From positions 21,876,609-21,940,608 of the forward strand of contig OZ024831.1 in NCBI GenBank assembly GCA_964016985.1: a DNA stretch of 64,000 nt, given 5' to 3'. A program made the position numbers and the translations under genes. Within the stretch, counting starts at the first letter, position 1. Every line of letters starts with the position of its first letter. The notes under the pieces were generated by a model. That model was not told the DNA's origin. It was given only the letters and a program-made list of their open reading frames with translations, and did no database searches. Positions 52,880-63,965 of this stretch are shown here, piece by piece. This stretch comes from Anodontia alba (lineage: Eukaryota; Mollusca; Bivalvia; Lucinida; Lucinidae).

Positions 52880-54670
52880 TTAATCATACATTATGTGAAG
52901 CCCTTGACCTTGACCTCAAAGGTCAGGCACAGGTGCAGGGATCAAGCTAAATAAAACTTAGCCCTATAACTATCACCATATACCAGCGAAATCAACCATA
53001 TATATAGATTATACTATATAATAAAATAGTATTAGCTAAAACTTTGACTTTTTTTATGAAAAGTCTGTGACCTTGACTTAAAAGCCATGCCCCAGCTTGG
53101 GGATGGTGCCGAGAAAAACTTTATACCATCATGCTTAAAATTAATGAAACCAATGAAAGGGTCTTGATAATATAGCTATATAAATTTTAATGAAAATTTT
53201 AACGTGACCTGCCTACTCAATGTCCTCTACATATTAGTAAAGTATCACAAAAATATCTTAAAGAATTTTTTGAGTTATTGCCCATAAAATATTTGAATAA
53301 CCAAGATATATAACTCCAGAATGGAGTCAGAGTTGTCACTCTTGAATGTGATATGCCTACTCAATGTCCTCTACATATTGGTTAAGTCGCATGAAAATAT
53401 CATTAAGGGTTTTAAAGTTATGGTTCTAACAAGATTTTACAAGTTTTGCAGACTAGGGGTGATAGTCAGAGTTGTCATTCTTGTACCCCACACCCCTACC
53501 CAATACCCTCTACAACCTGATAAAGTTTCATGAAAATAGTTCAAAGGGTAAAGACTTACGGGGTGCACAATAATGCATCTACGGACAGACAGATGGTTGG
53601 ACAGACAGATGGATTCCATGCTGATAGCTCTAGCCCCTAAACCTTTCGGTTGGGGGATAATGAAATTCAACAAAAGTTCTTGATAATATAGCTATATAAA
53701 CTTAAATGCAAATTTTTTTACTTCTATATGAAAATTCTAAATCTGTGACCTTGACCTCAAGGTCATACCCCGGGGTCGGGATCATGCTGAGTAAAACTCT
53801 AGACCTATATCTACCATCATGTAAAATATAAATGAAATTCCTCAAAGGGTCCTAATGATATAACTATATAAACTTAAACATAAAAATTTTGACCTTTTTA
53901 TGAAAATTCAGTCCGTGACCTTGACCCCAAGGTTATCCTTCGGGATAAGGTCAATGCTGATAAAAGCTTTAGACCTATATCTACCAAATATGAATTATAT
54001 CATCAAAGGCTCTTCTGACTTCATAATATAAGGTCTTACAAACTTTAATGTAAAAACTTTTGACCCTGCGACTAAAGTACAAACGAATAATGTCTCTGCA
54101 TACGGACAGACAGATGAACAGTATCCTTGCTGATAGCTATATCCCCTAAATCTATCGATTGGTTGGATAATGAAATTCAACAGAAGGTCTTGATGATATA
54201 GCTATATAAACTTAAATGCAAAAGTTTTTTTTACTTTTATATGAATAAGTCTGTGACCTTGACCTCAAGGTCATATTCTGAGGTGGGAATTGTGCTGAGT
54301 AAAACTCTAGACCTATATCTACCAACATGTCAATGAAATTCCTCAAAGGGTTTTGATTATATAACTATATAAACATAAACACAAATTTTTTTACTTTTTT
54401 ATGAAAATTCTAAGTCCATGACCTTGACCCTTCGGGGTAAGGTCGGTGCTGATAAAAACTTGAGACCTGTAGCTACCATCAGGCCAAATATGAATGAAAT
54501 CTATCAAAGAGTCTTCAAAATATGAGGTCTTATAAATTTTAACGCAAAAACTTTGACCCGATGAGCAAACTTAAGTATGAACAAACGCATGAATGAACAA
54601 ACAAACTAACGAACGAACAAACAGAAAAGCAAAAACTATATACCCCTACATACTTTGTACATCAGGGGTT
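52880..54670. repeat. Tandem array of TGACCTTGACC units
   Basis: TGTGACCTTGACC recurs at about 52905, 53070, 53747, 53917, 54252 and 54417, with shared blocks TATAGCTATATAAACTTAAA and ACTCTAGACCTATATCTACC. Spacing gives units of about 165 and 500 bp. ACAGACAGATG runs end two units; CGAACAAAC repeats close the array. Confidence 0.75.
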
Positions 54671-55015
54671 TAAAAAAAATATTTAGACTGTAATCTGCTA
54701 CTATTTTGAATGGGGCTTGAAGAGTTGAACTGATCTTATGCTTGAATAAATTCTGGCTCTTCCTGGATGTCTCATCTCAATAACTCTACAGTCTGCAATC
54801 TCCAGATACAGTCAAAATTAAGACACCACAAATTAAGCAGAATCCAATTAAATGGCAATAAAAGAATATGCAAACCATTCACTTACCAGCTACACCTAAC
54901 AGTTACGGGTAAAGTTAAACAAAAAAAATGAAGTCAACATTAATTATAACGATAGAGAACTGTCTTCTCACTATTTATCAACCTGGCCTAAATATTGGCC
55001 AAGTGGTTCTATACC
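54671..55015. other. Gene-free stretch
   Basis: Nothing recognised. Confidence 0.4.
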
Positions 55016-55260
55016 TGGGCCCAGTTGTTTAAAGCGTCGTTAGCTTAACAAGCTCGTTTCAGGTCATTTCGTTTACTGTTTTAGCGGATTCAATACACAA
55101 TATTCTGATATTTTTTGCTGAAAAAATGCGAGTAGCTTTTGCACTGCAAAAGCTACTCACATTTTTTCAGCAAAAAATTTCAGCATATTTGCGTATGACT
55201 CAATGTAAATTTTAACGAATCATTAACTAACAACATCGTTAGCTTTGAACAACTGGGCCC
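55016..55260. repeat. Family F MITE
   Basis: TGGGCCCAGTTGTT left, GAACAACTGGGCCC right; hairpin GAGTAGCTTTTGCACTGCAA at about 55130-55150. Confidence 0.85.
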
Positions 55261-55299
55261 TGACATTTAGATAGTTCCATTTCCAATTTCAAGGGGTGT

Positions 55300-55457
55300 C
55301 TAGTTTGTTTTCATCATTCCTTTTCATGGTAATTCCTGTATTTAGTGCAAACAGTACAGATCCTGATCAAACGCCGCATTCTGTAGTGTCTGATCTGGTT
55401 CTTCAGTCTTCACTGTTTGCCAATGCTTCTTTTTATGAGACTCTGGGCATAAGTAGG
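55300..55457. repeat. Family K-like collar hairpin
   Basis: GTGCAAACAGTACAGATCC and CAGTCTTCACTGTTTGC arms, ending GACTCTGGGCATAAG. Confidence 0.45.
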
Positions 55458-55675
55458 TTAACCCTTGTCATGCTAAATAAATTAAGATGCCACGCCCACT
55501 TCTAATTTTCAGCCAATCAGATTACTTGATCCAGATTGTTGATATACATACATTCACATACTTAATGGCAAACAGTGCAGATCCAGATCAGTTGGCTTCT
55601 GAAGAAGCCAACTGATCTGGATCTACAATGTTTGCAAAGGCAGGACATACCCGCTTTCAGCAGGACAAGGGTTAA
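55458..55675 (-). repeat. Family A MITE
   Basis: TTAA at both edges; CAGCCAATCAGATTACTTGA block; perfect hairpin at about 55571-55630. Confidence 0.85.
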
Positions 55676-56010
55676 TCTAAGTATTGGGACTGAGAGCAAA
55701 CAATGTAGATCCTGATCAGCTGCAACACAAGGGTCTACACAGTTTGCCTTTGTTTTAGATATACCAACTGGTAGTATAATGGACTTGTTAAAATTTTAGA
55801 GCAAGTATGGCAAGATGACCAAATATTTTGGGACTATACAGTATAACTTAAACACCCTGGTCCTGCTACACCAGGATATGCACTGTCTTTGCAAGCAGTG
55901 TACATCAGATCATTTAGCTTTTTCAGAAGCCAACTGATCTTGATCTGCATTGTTTGTCATTCAGTATGTGAATTTGTATCAACAACCTGGATCAAGTAAA
56001 AGAATCAGCT
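55676..56010. repeat. Family I remnant followed by partial family A
   Basis: I: TCTAAGTATTGGGACTGAGA to GACCAAATATTTTGGGAC (about 55848). A: CCCTGGTCCTGCTACACC to CAACAACCTGGATCAAGT (about 56000). Confidence 0.55.
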
Positions 56011-56037
56011 GACAATCAGCAGTGCATCACGAAAACA

Positions 56038-56295
56038 TGCCTATATAATTTTAACCCCCTTAAACCCCACTTTTATATAGTAAAACTGGGGTTTACAGGG
56101 GCATACATTATTTTTCTTATTTCTGCTGAAAAGCATAGATTGTTGGTCCTCGTTAGAACCACCTCGCTGAGGCAGTTCTAATGAGTGCCCACAATCTATG
56201 TTTTGAGCAAAAATATGAAAAATATCGGAACTTTTTATCTGAAAACGTTCAGTTTTTGGAGGTGAAATTTTCTATACATTTGTATAGGCATTTTT
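56038..56295. repeat. C-like palindrome with different ends
   Basis: Core AGAACCACCTCGCTGAGGCAG. Outer text TGCCTATATAA and TTTGTATAGGCA is inverted. GTTTTACTATATAAAAGTGGGG-like palindrome lies at about 56062-56095. Confidence 0.5.
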
Positions 56296-56337
56296 TTGTA
56301 ATGGGATGTAGCATCTTTAGTTCTTCAGCATGAAAAT

Positions 56338-56465
56338 GTTTAACACTTTCCATGCTGGGTATTTGACAATTGTCAAAGCCTATTTTCTCTCAAAAACAAT
56401 GAAAAGATCTCAAAATGTCATCTGCTGAAATTTTTACTCTAAATACTATGCAATAGCAGCTGACA
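56338..56465. repeat. Family B remnant
   Basis: TTTAACACTTTCCATGCTGGG left; AATGTCATCTGCTGAAATTTT right; hairpin lost. Confidence 0.5.
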
Positions 56466-56500
56466 ACTGAGTGCAGTTTTTCTCATCCTTAAAAAAAAGC

Positions 56501-56643
56501 ATAGCTCCAGACATTTGAGTATCCAGAATATTGTTTTTCCTATTTCTCCATAAAAAAGTATGTTGTGGTACTCAATAGAAGCACCTTGGCCATAGCATAT
56601 GTTTTCATGGAGAAACAAGACAAAAATTCTGCCTTAGGCTATG
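56501..56643. repeat. Family C element, shortened core
   Basis: CATAGCTCCAGACATTTGAG left, GCCTTAGGCTATG right. Core reduced to GAAGCACCTTGGCCATAGC. Confidence 0.55.
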
Positions 56644-56796
56644 TCGTGCCTGAGAGGGAGCAAAGTCTATGTACATGAAATATAAGTCTAGGTCAAATAC
56701 AGATACTACTGTCTGAGTTGGCATCCCTAAGTACACGCCTATACCAAATATCATCACTGTAGCCTTTATAGTTCTTGGGAATTGAACCTGAACATT

Positions 56797-57030
56797 AGGG
56801 CCCAGTTGTTCAAAGCATCCTTAGCTTAACAAGCTCGTTAAGGGTCATTTTGTTAACTGTTTTAGTACAATATTATGATATTTTTTGCTGAAAAAATGTG
56901 AGTAGCTTTTGCAGTGCAAAAGCTACTCACATTTTTTCAGCAAAAAATTTCAGCATATTTGCGTATCACTCGATGTAAATTTTAATGAATCGTTAACTAA
57001 CGACATCGTTAGCTTTGAACAACTGGGCCC
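56797..57030. repeat. Family F MITE inside a degenerate tandem unit
   Basis: GGGCCCAGTTGTTCAAA ends. The flanks on both sides share TACTGTCTGAGTTG(G/T)CATC, so it sits within an older tandem repeat (about 56640-57200). Confidence 0.8.
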
Positions 57031-57631
57031 AGGTACAAAGCTAGGGTTGACACAAATTTACAAAGTTGGTGAACAGTGAAATATAGGTTGAGGTCAAATA
57101 TGGATACTGCTGTCTGAGTTGTCATCATTTGGGTAGAAGTTAGCGTTGACACAAACGTTGACTGATTGACGAATGGATGATCAGATGAATGGATGGAAAA
57201 CCAAATCCTTATATCGCATGCTAAAAGCAGGCGCAACAAAAAGCAATAATACTTTTTCTGCTGAAAAAATCACACTATCTGGGTCATTGCTAATTGAATT
57301 CAGTAGGTCACAGACTCATAGGTGAGATTAATGGTTAACTCATTGCCAAGTACAGACTATGCTTAACTATTCATGAATAATCTAACTTCATGGTCACCCT
57401 ACATAGGCTCAAACTGACTGAAGTAGCACTGATGAGCCATAAAAGATACCCTATCAATGTTAGCTGTGAGTAAATCAATGACAAAAACGAAGACAAAATT
57501 GTGTACTAGTCTAAGCAGCCATATACAAGTGTATGAGGCTGGCATAGCTCAAGCTAGATATTTTCCTTATTTCTCCACAAAAACACATGTTCAGGATACT
57601 GATTAGGAGCACTTCACTTCATTTCTTATGT
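57031..57631. other. Gene-free stretch
   Basis: The tandem remnant ends near 57240 with a GATGAATGGATGG run; a worn C half (TTTCTCCACAAAAACACATG) lies at about 57570. Confidence 0.4.
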
Positions 57632-57790
57632 GTTTGAGTTGGAGTTTTACAGTCCAGTCAACACTGTTAAAGTCATTTGCAGCCACTCAGTTGACGTACT
57701 CACACTTTTTACTGGATGGGATAAAGATAGTCCCCTAAGCAGTTAAAAAGTACTTGTACACATACTTACGCCAGTAGCTGATAATTGCAC
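57632..57790 (-). repeat. SINE tail fragment, type G
   Basis: GAGTTGGAGTTTTACAGTCC to TACTTACGCCAGTAGCTGA. Head absent. Confidence 0.55.
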
Positions 57791-57794
57791 TTCT

Positions 57795-57972
57795 TTCAGC
57801 AGAAAAACTTTTGGAAAATTGTTTAACTTTTCCCAGGAAACAGGATCAGACATTTCATGCAAACTGTCTCCTATGGAAACAATTTGCATGAAATGTCCAA
57901 ACCTGTTTTTTTGGCAAAAATAAAGAAATATTCCAAAATCTAGTCTGCTGAAAATTTTACTCAGTGTTATGT
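57795..57972. repeat. Family B element
   Basis: Arms TTCATGCAAACTGTCTCC / GGAAACAATTTGCATGAA; right end TTTTACTCAGTGTTATG. Confidence 0.65.
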
Positions 57973-58080
57973 GATAGAATGTTACAATGTCCAAATATTT
58001 AGGGTAACCATGGTAATGATAGAGTTCAAGCAGCATGCTGGTTCTCAGTATATGTATCGTAATTTCATAAATATAGAAAC

Positions 58081-58390
58081 ACAGCTACAGATAAGGTGCT
58101 TTTTCAACCAAATAGTTTTTAACATTTTCTTATTTGTCTATGAAAACAAATGGTGTGGGTACTCATTAGAAGTGCCTCACTGAGGCACTTCTAATGAGTA
58201 CCTACACCATATGTTTTCACAGATAAATAAGAAACATTATGTGGATACCCCCTCTTAACTGGAGCTATGTATATTCTATCTGGATACCTTATGGAGGTTA
58301 ATGTTTCCACCAATGTGTATGCTGTGGGTACTTATTAGAATTACCATGGTGAAGCTACTCTAGCAAGTATCCACAACAAACTTTGGGGTA
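58081..58390. repeat. Family C element and a worn second copy
   Basis: Intact copy to 58268 with core GAAGTGCCTCACTGAGGCAC and end TGGAGCTATG. A degenerate core follows at about 58318-58375. Confidence 0.7.
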
Positions 58391-58464
58391 GAAAATGTCT
58401 TAAAATATCAAAGTCATCATCTTATCGGCAGATATGCACATGTCTGGGAGACTGCCAAGCAATT

Positions 58465-58664
58465 TACTGTAATAATTCTAAGAATTGGGACTTACAGGCC
58501 TGAGCAAACAGTGTAGACCCAGATCAGACACTGCAGAATGCAGTGTCTGATCAGGGTCTACACTATTGGCTATTCATCCAGCAGTTTTTAGAAACACCAA
58601 TTTTCAAGCTTTTAAGACAAGTATGGTAAGAACTTAAGGTGTCCCAATATTTAAGACAAATACA
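58465..58664. repeat. Family I MITE
   Basis: Collar hairpin at about 58505-58565 is intact with inner arm GACACTGCAGAATGCAGTGTC. Confidence 0.75.
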
Positions 58665-58984
58665 TATCATAGATAAGATTGTTGCAACTTTATACCTGTG
58701 AAATCTGCAGCAACAAAAATCCAATTACTGATTCTATAAACAGATTTCATATTACATTAACCAAGTTTTGGAGAAAATTTCTCAAGAAGGTTGAAGAAAC
58801 TAGGCTAAAATACAAAACTGTAACAAAGCTCTGAAGGGAACTGGCAATGTCGATAGAATTCACAGAGAACAATGATCTGAAATGCCCCAGAGACCACCAT
58901 GTTTGTGTAATGTTTGTCCTAAAATGGGTCAGTGGCAATTATTAGCATATGACCGCATCAATTTGATACGTAACATTTTTTAGA
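58665..58984. other. Gene-free stretch
   Basis: Nothing recognised. Confidence 0.4.
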
Positions 58985-59320
58985 TAGCATACAAACTTTG
59001 TAAACATACATTCCATATCTCACACTGTGAGATAAAATCTCACAAAATCTGGCCCATCTGGAAGCCAGTTCCCATAAGATTTTTCAAATCTCATAGAATT
59101 TTCAGACCAATCTTACAAAACCACTAGCAAAATAGAAAATCACACTTTTTTGTCTCTACCATAACTTTGTTCATTTAAATAAAGGCTTTTGACTATTTTT
59201 GCATTTAAATAAAGGCTTTTGACTATTTTGGTAGAGCTTTAAAATTATTTTGTTAAAATCTCACAGAATTTTATCAAATCTCCCTTAAAAATTGGCCAAA
59301 TCTCACAGATTTCAGTCCAC
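58985..59320. repeat. Loose palindrome rich in AATCTCACA
   Basis: AAAATCTCACAAAATCTGGC left and ATTGGCCAAATCTCACAG right, with a direct repeat ATTTAAATAAAGGCTTTTG at about 59173 and 59204. Confidence 0.5.
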
Positions 59321-59451
59321 ACCCTATGGCATATATCTATAAATGAACAAATCAATCGTCAGCACACATATGCCTATAAGATATAACAGCAAAAAAATTA
59401 CATCTGTACACTTTCTCTATTCAGTATCTGATATATGACTAATGTAAATCT

Positions 59452-59695
59452 GGGCCCAGTTGTTCAAAGCTAACGATGTCGTTAGTTAACGATTTGTTAA
59501 AATTTACATCCAGTGATACCCAAATATGCTGAAATTTTTTGCTGAAAAAATGTCAGTAGGTTTTGCAGTGCAAAAGCTACTCGCATTTTTTCAGCAAAAA
59601 ATATATGAATATTGTATATTGAATCCACTAAAATAGTTAATGAAATGACCCTTAACGAGCTCGTTAAGCTAACGACAATTTGAACAACTGGGCCC
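59452..59695. repeat. Family F MITE, inverted copy
   Basis: GGGCCCAGTTGTTCAAAG left, TTTGAACAACTGGGCCC right. The hairpin is mismatched (GTCAGTAGGTTTTGCA against CGAGTAGCTTTTGCA). Confidence 0.8.
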
Positions 59696-59711
59696 TGACC
59701 ATTTTGCTTTC

Positions 59712-59872
59712 CATACTTAATTCTTGAATAAGCTGAAGGGGCAGAATGACTGCAGAAAGTATTTCATAATCAATCTCCATGAAAGAATGTTGCCAGACTC
59801 GGCAGGGATCGAATCACGACCTCCTGATCACCAGTCAGACTTGCATCCAACTTAGCCACCCAAGCTGGCAAC
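59712..59872 (-). repeat. SINE, type G head
   Basis: Reversed head: CACCAGTCAGACTTGCATCC and TTAGCCACCCAAGCTGGC. Tail missing. Confidence 0.65.
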
Positions 59873-60258
59873 TTTCAATGACACCTCTGCCATCAGCATC
59901 AAATGAAACCATGTCAATGGGCTTAAATCCCAAAATAGTCCCATTACTGATGGCAAGAGCTTATAAGACTTAAATGCTACTTGCTGATGGGTAAAATAAA
60001 TTGTGTGGTTCATAAAACATATGGTAATAAGTTGGGTAATGCAAGCAGAGAAATATTTTTACTTTTCTGACATTTTATAATAAATTTCAATTTTTTTTTT
60101 TTTTTTTTGACAAAATAATGCAACAAGTTGTAATGAAAATGACAGTTTTTTCCAGAACTGTCTAAAAATTTAGACATCAACCAAACCCAACAATATTTTT
60201 TTCAGGATATACAAAGGTTTAGAAATCTATCTGAATCACAACTGATAAAAGTATCTAT
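59873..60258. other. Gene-free stretch
   Basis: T run at about 60090-60108. No exon recognised. Confidence 0.4.
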
Positions 60259-60404
60259 TTTAAACCTTGTCCTGCTGAACCCGGATATACCTTGCCTTTG
60301 CAAACAGTGTAGATCCAGATCAGGTGGTCTCAGAAGCCATCTGATCTGGATCTACACTGTCTGCAAAAAATAGGGGTTGTCGTTAATAGCAGGATAAGGG
60401 TTAA
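60259..60404 (+). repeat. Family A element lacking the CCAAT half
   Basis: CCTTGTCCTGCTGAACCCGG left, GCAGGATAAGGGTTAA right; hairpin intact. Confidence 0.7.
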
Positions 60405-60414
60405 CTAGAGCTAT

Positions 60415-60596
60415 GATTTAACCTAACTATTGGGACACTTCTTTACCATACTTGTCCTAAAATTTGAACAAGTCCATTTCACTAGATGTGTCCAAAATAT
60501 TGCTGGATGAGCTGCATTCTGCGGCATCTGCTCTGGGTCTACACCATTTGCTCAGGCTTGTCTGTCCCAAAACTTAATGTTATTAAATTATGGTAC
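60415..60596. repeat. Family I element
   Basis: TTTAACCTAACTATTGGGAC left; right collar arm CTCTGGGTCTACACC; left arm deleted. Confidence 0.55.
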
Positions 60597-60700
60597 CTTC
60601 ACTTATGCCAAATTTATAATCATTTTCTCATCAATGTAAGGCTACAGCTCAAAGTTTTCTAACATGCAGCTACTGGTAGATAAGTTCAAGAATCTTGTTT

Positions 60701-60925
60701 TAACCCATTGAATGAGACGGAACGATCTCTCCCAAGCCATATATTGCAAGATTCTAATTTTCAGGTATGTCAGGCCATCTGATTTAGATATTCTTAGAGA
60801 GAAATGGTTGAACTATCTGCAAACAGTGGAGACCCTGATAAGATGCCGAATTCTACTATGTCTGATCTGGGTCATCACTGTTTGCTAATTACACTTTAAG
60901 GAGTCTCCAGACTGTAACTAGGAAC
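60701..60925. repeat. Family K element
   Basis: TTAACCCATTGAATGAGACG left; collar arms GCAAACAGTGGAGACCC and TGGGTCATCACTGTTTGC; right AGTCTCCAGACTG. Confidence 0.6.
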
Positions 60926-61541
60926 ACTGACGTTATTTCTGCATAAGAACTGTTGTTGCTTCAGCGAAGACAATTTAAGTGAGAGGGCACTGTAAAACAT
61001 TTTAATTTGGTGGCAGCAAATTTTAGCATTTTTTTATGAGTGGACATTTTGGCTGTTTTATATTTTGGTGGATTTCCTATCTCAAAAAAAAAAAAAAAAA
61101 AAAAATCTGTGATTTCTGATGTAGCCCTGTGTTTTTCATGTATGAGGGTTCTACATGGGGATTTGCAAGTCATACACGGTCATTTTTCAACTGTTAATTA
61201 CTCAACAAAACAGATTTTGACTTACTATTATTGTAGTTTTCTTTCTTGGTAAAGCCATCAATCAACTACCAATTATATCTGCAGTTTCTGATAATTACTG
61301 TCAAGGTTTATTTGCTTTTATTCAGCCCTGTTGAGCCAGGTTATGGCCAGACCATTAGCTTTCTTTATTTTTAGGTGCTAAACAAGTGCTAAAGAAGTAA
61401 ATAAATACACTTTTTTCTTTTGTCAAGAGTAATGCCCTTGGCTGACTGATATTGTATTGCCCTACATCATACTATGTGTATTGGGAATATAATTTCTGCC
61501 AGTTTGTTATTCTTCTCTTGTACTCTTTGATCTTTATTGGC

Positions 61542-61574
<33 letters not shown>

Positions 61575-61967
61575 TTTATTTTGGTGGTTTTTTCCTTGAC
61601 TGCCAATAGTGCCAAAATAAAACAAGAGGCACATGGGCCACAACTCCCTCTCCTGAGTGAAACAGTCAATGCAGATATGCAACATTTTTCCAATCCTGTC
61701 ACTGCAACTAATGAGACTGAAAAGATCATCATTTGAGCAGTTCTTGGTTTTCAAAAAGAAGAATGTGTTTTTTTTTGTTGTTTTTTTTACCATATATGGT
61801 GAATGGAGTATGATCATTTGAACAAACTCTGAATTCTGTTTCAACAGTAGGATCAACAAGAAATTTAGTGGAAATTGGTGATACGGTTTCTGAAGAGTTG
61901 TTTCTGAACAATATGATTATTTTATACATGTATATAGTACACGGGCAGATAACCCTTATAGATTTTT
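60926..61967. other. Gene-free stretch with homopolymer runs
   Basis: A run at about 61084-61105 and T run at about 61551-61578. Short frames across it are low-complexity artefacts. Confidence 0.4.
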
Positions 61968-62270
61968 GTTTATGTTGAGGTTTTACGGCCCAGTCAACCC
62001 AATGGGGTCATGTCGAGCGCTATCAGTTTACCTAACCACACTTTTACTAGGCAGGCTTAACAAGTATTCTAAGCGGTTAACAAGTATTGTACACAGTCTT
62101 TCGCCAGAAACTGATGCCCTTCTTGAATCAGCGGAAGGGAGAGAATGACTGTAGAAAATATTTCACGATCAATCTCCGTGAAAGATTGTTGCCGACATCG
62201 GCGGTGGTCGAACCTGCGATCTCTTGGTCTCCAGTCGGACACACATCCAACTGAGCCACCAAGGCCGGCT
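61968..62270 (-). repeat. SINE, type G (full length)
   Basis: TTTATGTTGAGGTTTTACGG left; reversed B box GTGGTCGAACCTGCGATC; head CAACTGAGCCACCAAGGCCG. TAACCCTTATAGA and TAACCCTTACAGA flank it as a target duplication. Confidence 0.85.
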
Positions 62271-62555
62271 AACCCTTACAGAATAAAATTTTGATTGTAA
62301 CTTACTTTTGCTACTTCATATATTTTAAGTTTTAGACACCAGCTATTTTTATTTTTGTGTGTGTGTTTCTTGCTCACAAGGGTCATTCTTTTTATAATCT
62401 ATTTATCTTCGCCAGAACGCAGGAACTTGCCAAGCTCTCATCTTCATTAAATAAGTAAAGGAATGATGGGAGAAGAGGTATTTCAATTGCATGTTGCTAT
62501 TCCCTCGTATGCTACATGTCCTGTCTCTTTACAAGGCCAGGCAAGAGACAAGCGC
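62271..62555. other. Gene-free stretch
   Basis: Nothing recognised apart from a short GT run at about 62357. Confidence 0.4.
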
Positions 62556-62559
62556 AACA

Positions 62560-62725
62560 TGGTCTTCTTTCCCTGCTGGTGCGCAAAAGGGTCTGCTGGT
62601 AAGCAAAAGGGTCTTCTTTCCCTGCAGTTGTACAAAAGGGTCTTCTTTCCCTGCTGGTGTGCAAAAGGGGTCTGCTTTGCATGCTAGTGTGCAAGAGGTT
62701 CTTCTTTCCCTTCTGGTGCTTTACA
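62560..62725. repeat. Irregular minisatellite, about 30-bp unit
   Basis: TCTTCTTTCCCTGCTGGTG and GCAAAAGGGTCTGCT phrases alternate about five times with internal losses. Short frames over it are periodic artefacts. Confidence 0.7.
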
Positions 62726-63357
62726 ACTGTCCCATTTTAAAATTTGCCCATGACAACCAAACAAAATAGCCACTGGTCATAAAACTCATAAACTGCATAG
62801 ACAATCATCTAATGATCATAACTGCCAAACATGGTTTACATCATTTCACGTGTTGTGGAGAAAATGCAATTCAACCATTTTCCTATTGTAAGTCTATGGA
62901 ACCTTTCAGTTGTCATAGCAACAAAACAAAAAGGCAGATCACCATAACTTTAGCTACTTTCAAATCCCCCTACCCAAGCAACATTCCTCCTAATTAGAGA
63001 CAAATCGCTTCAGCAGTTTTGAAGAGTGTCATTTAAGAGAGTTAATGGAGGAACTGATGGACAGTGGACAAAAAAGTGATCACTATACATCATACTAAGC
63101 ATACCTCAGGTGAGCTACAGACCACCAATTATAAGTGTTTTACAGTACATTAATTTTGTGCAAAATCTGAAATAGTTTAGGTGATTATTTGCTCTTCCTT
63201 TTTGTGTCATTGGCAGGCTGTGTTCTGAGATTGCGGCTCTTCCCTGACATCTTCAATTTATATAAATCTGAGTTCTTAGAAGCAGGAGTGACAGATAAGT
63301 TTATGGTCTAAGATACAAGGAGTCAGTTTTTAGAAAATCAAAAAACATGGTCTCGTT
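62726..63357. other. Gene-free stretch
   Basis: AAAACTCATAAACTGCAT... TTTTGAAGAGTGTC... GACAGTGGACAAAAAAGTG resembles tails of degraded elements; no exon. Confidence 0.35.
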
Positions 63358-63571
63358 TTAACACTTGTCCTGCTGAATAAATTAAGAGGCCACGCCCACT
63401 TTAAAATTTCAGCCAATCAGATTACTTGATCTGGATTGTTGCTATAAATTCACATACTTAATGGCAAACAGTGCAGATCCAGATCAGTTGGCTTCTTCAG
63501 AAGCCAACTGATCTGGATCTACACTGTTTGCAAAGGCAGGGTATATCCGGTTTCAGCAGGACAAGGATTAA
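63358..63571 (-). repeat. Family A MITE
   Basis: TTAA at both edges; perfect hairpin at about 63466-63530; CAGCCAATCAGATTACTTGA block and GCTATAAATTCACATAC next to it. Confidence 0.88.
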
Positions 63572-63594
63572 ATATTAACATAGTCTCCTCCTCT

Positions 63595-63762
63595 ATTATA
63601 CTTCCTAATAGTTCATTTAAGTCCATATCATACATGTCCTAAAAGTTGAACAGGTCCATTTTAGTATCTGCTGTGTCTAAACTACTGGATGAGTGCAAAC
63701 AGCTTAGACCCTGATCAGATGCAGCATTCTGTATGTCCCAATACCAATGGTCAATACAGTAA
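63595..63762. repeat. Family I remnant
   Basis: CATACATGTCCTAAAAGTTG left, CCAATACCAATGGTCAATAC right; one collar arm (GCAAACAGCTTAGACCC). Confidence 0.5.
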
Positions 63763-63808
63763 CATGTATTGAACACAAACACCTCAACCCAATGCACACA
63801 TTTTCTAT

Positions 63809-63965
63809 TAATAATGCTTAGCATGCCAGGTAAAAATGTTAACTGACAATATTTTGAAATTTTTTTCTTATTTTTTCCCAGAAGAAACCCTTTTTTCTTG
63901 AAAAAATAAGAAAAACATCATCAACTTGTCATCTGCTGAACTTTTTACCCACTGTGCTAAAGGTA
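63809..63965. repeat. Family B element with deleted hairpin
   Basis: AATGCTTAGCATGCCAGG left; CTTGTCATCTGCTGAAC right; the hairpin is replaced by AGAAGAAACCCTTTTTTC. Confidence 0.6.

Noticed and set aside
59870..59975. Possible coding exon beside the SINE (minus text ALAISNGTILGFKPIDMVSFD-like)
   Set aside because: Open for only about 30 codons, no family recognised and no convincing donor or acceptor pair.
61467..61859. Minus-strand frames with Lys runs
   Set aside because: They are driven by the T homopolymer at about 61551-61578 and differ between frames only by its phase.
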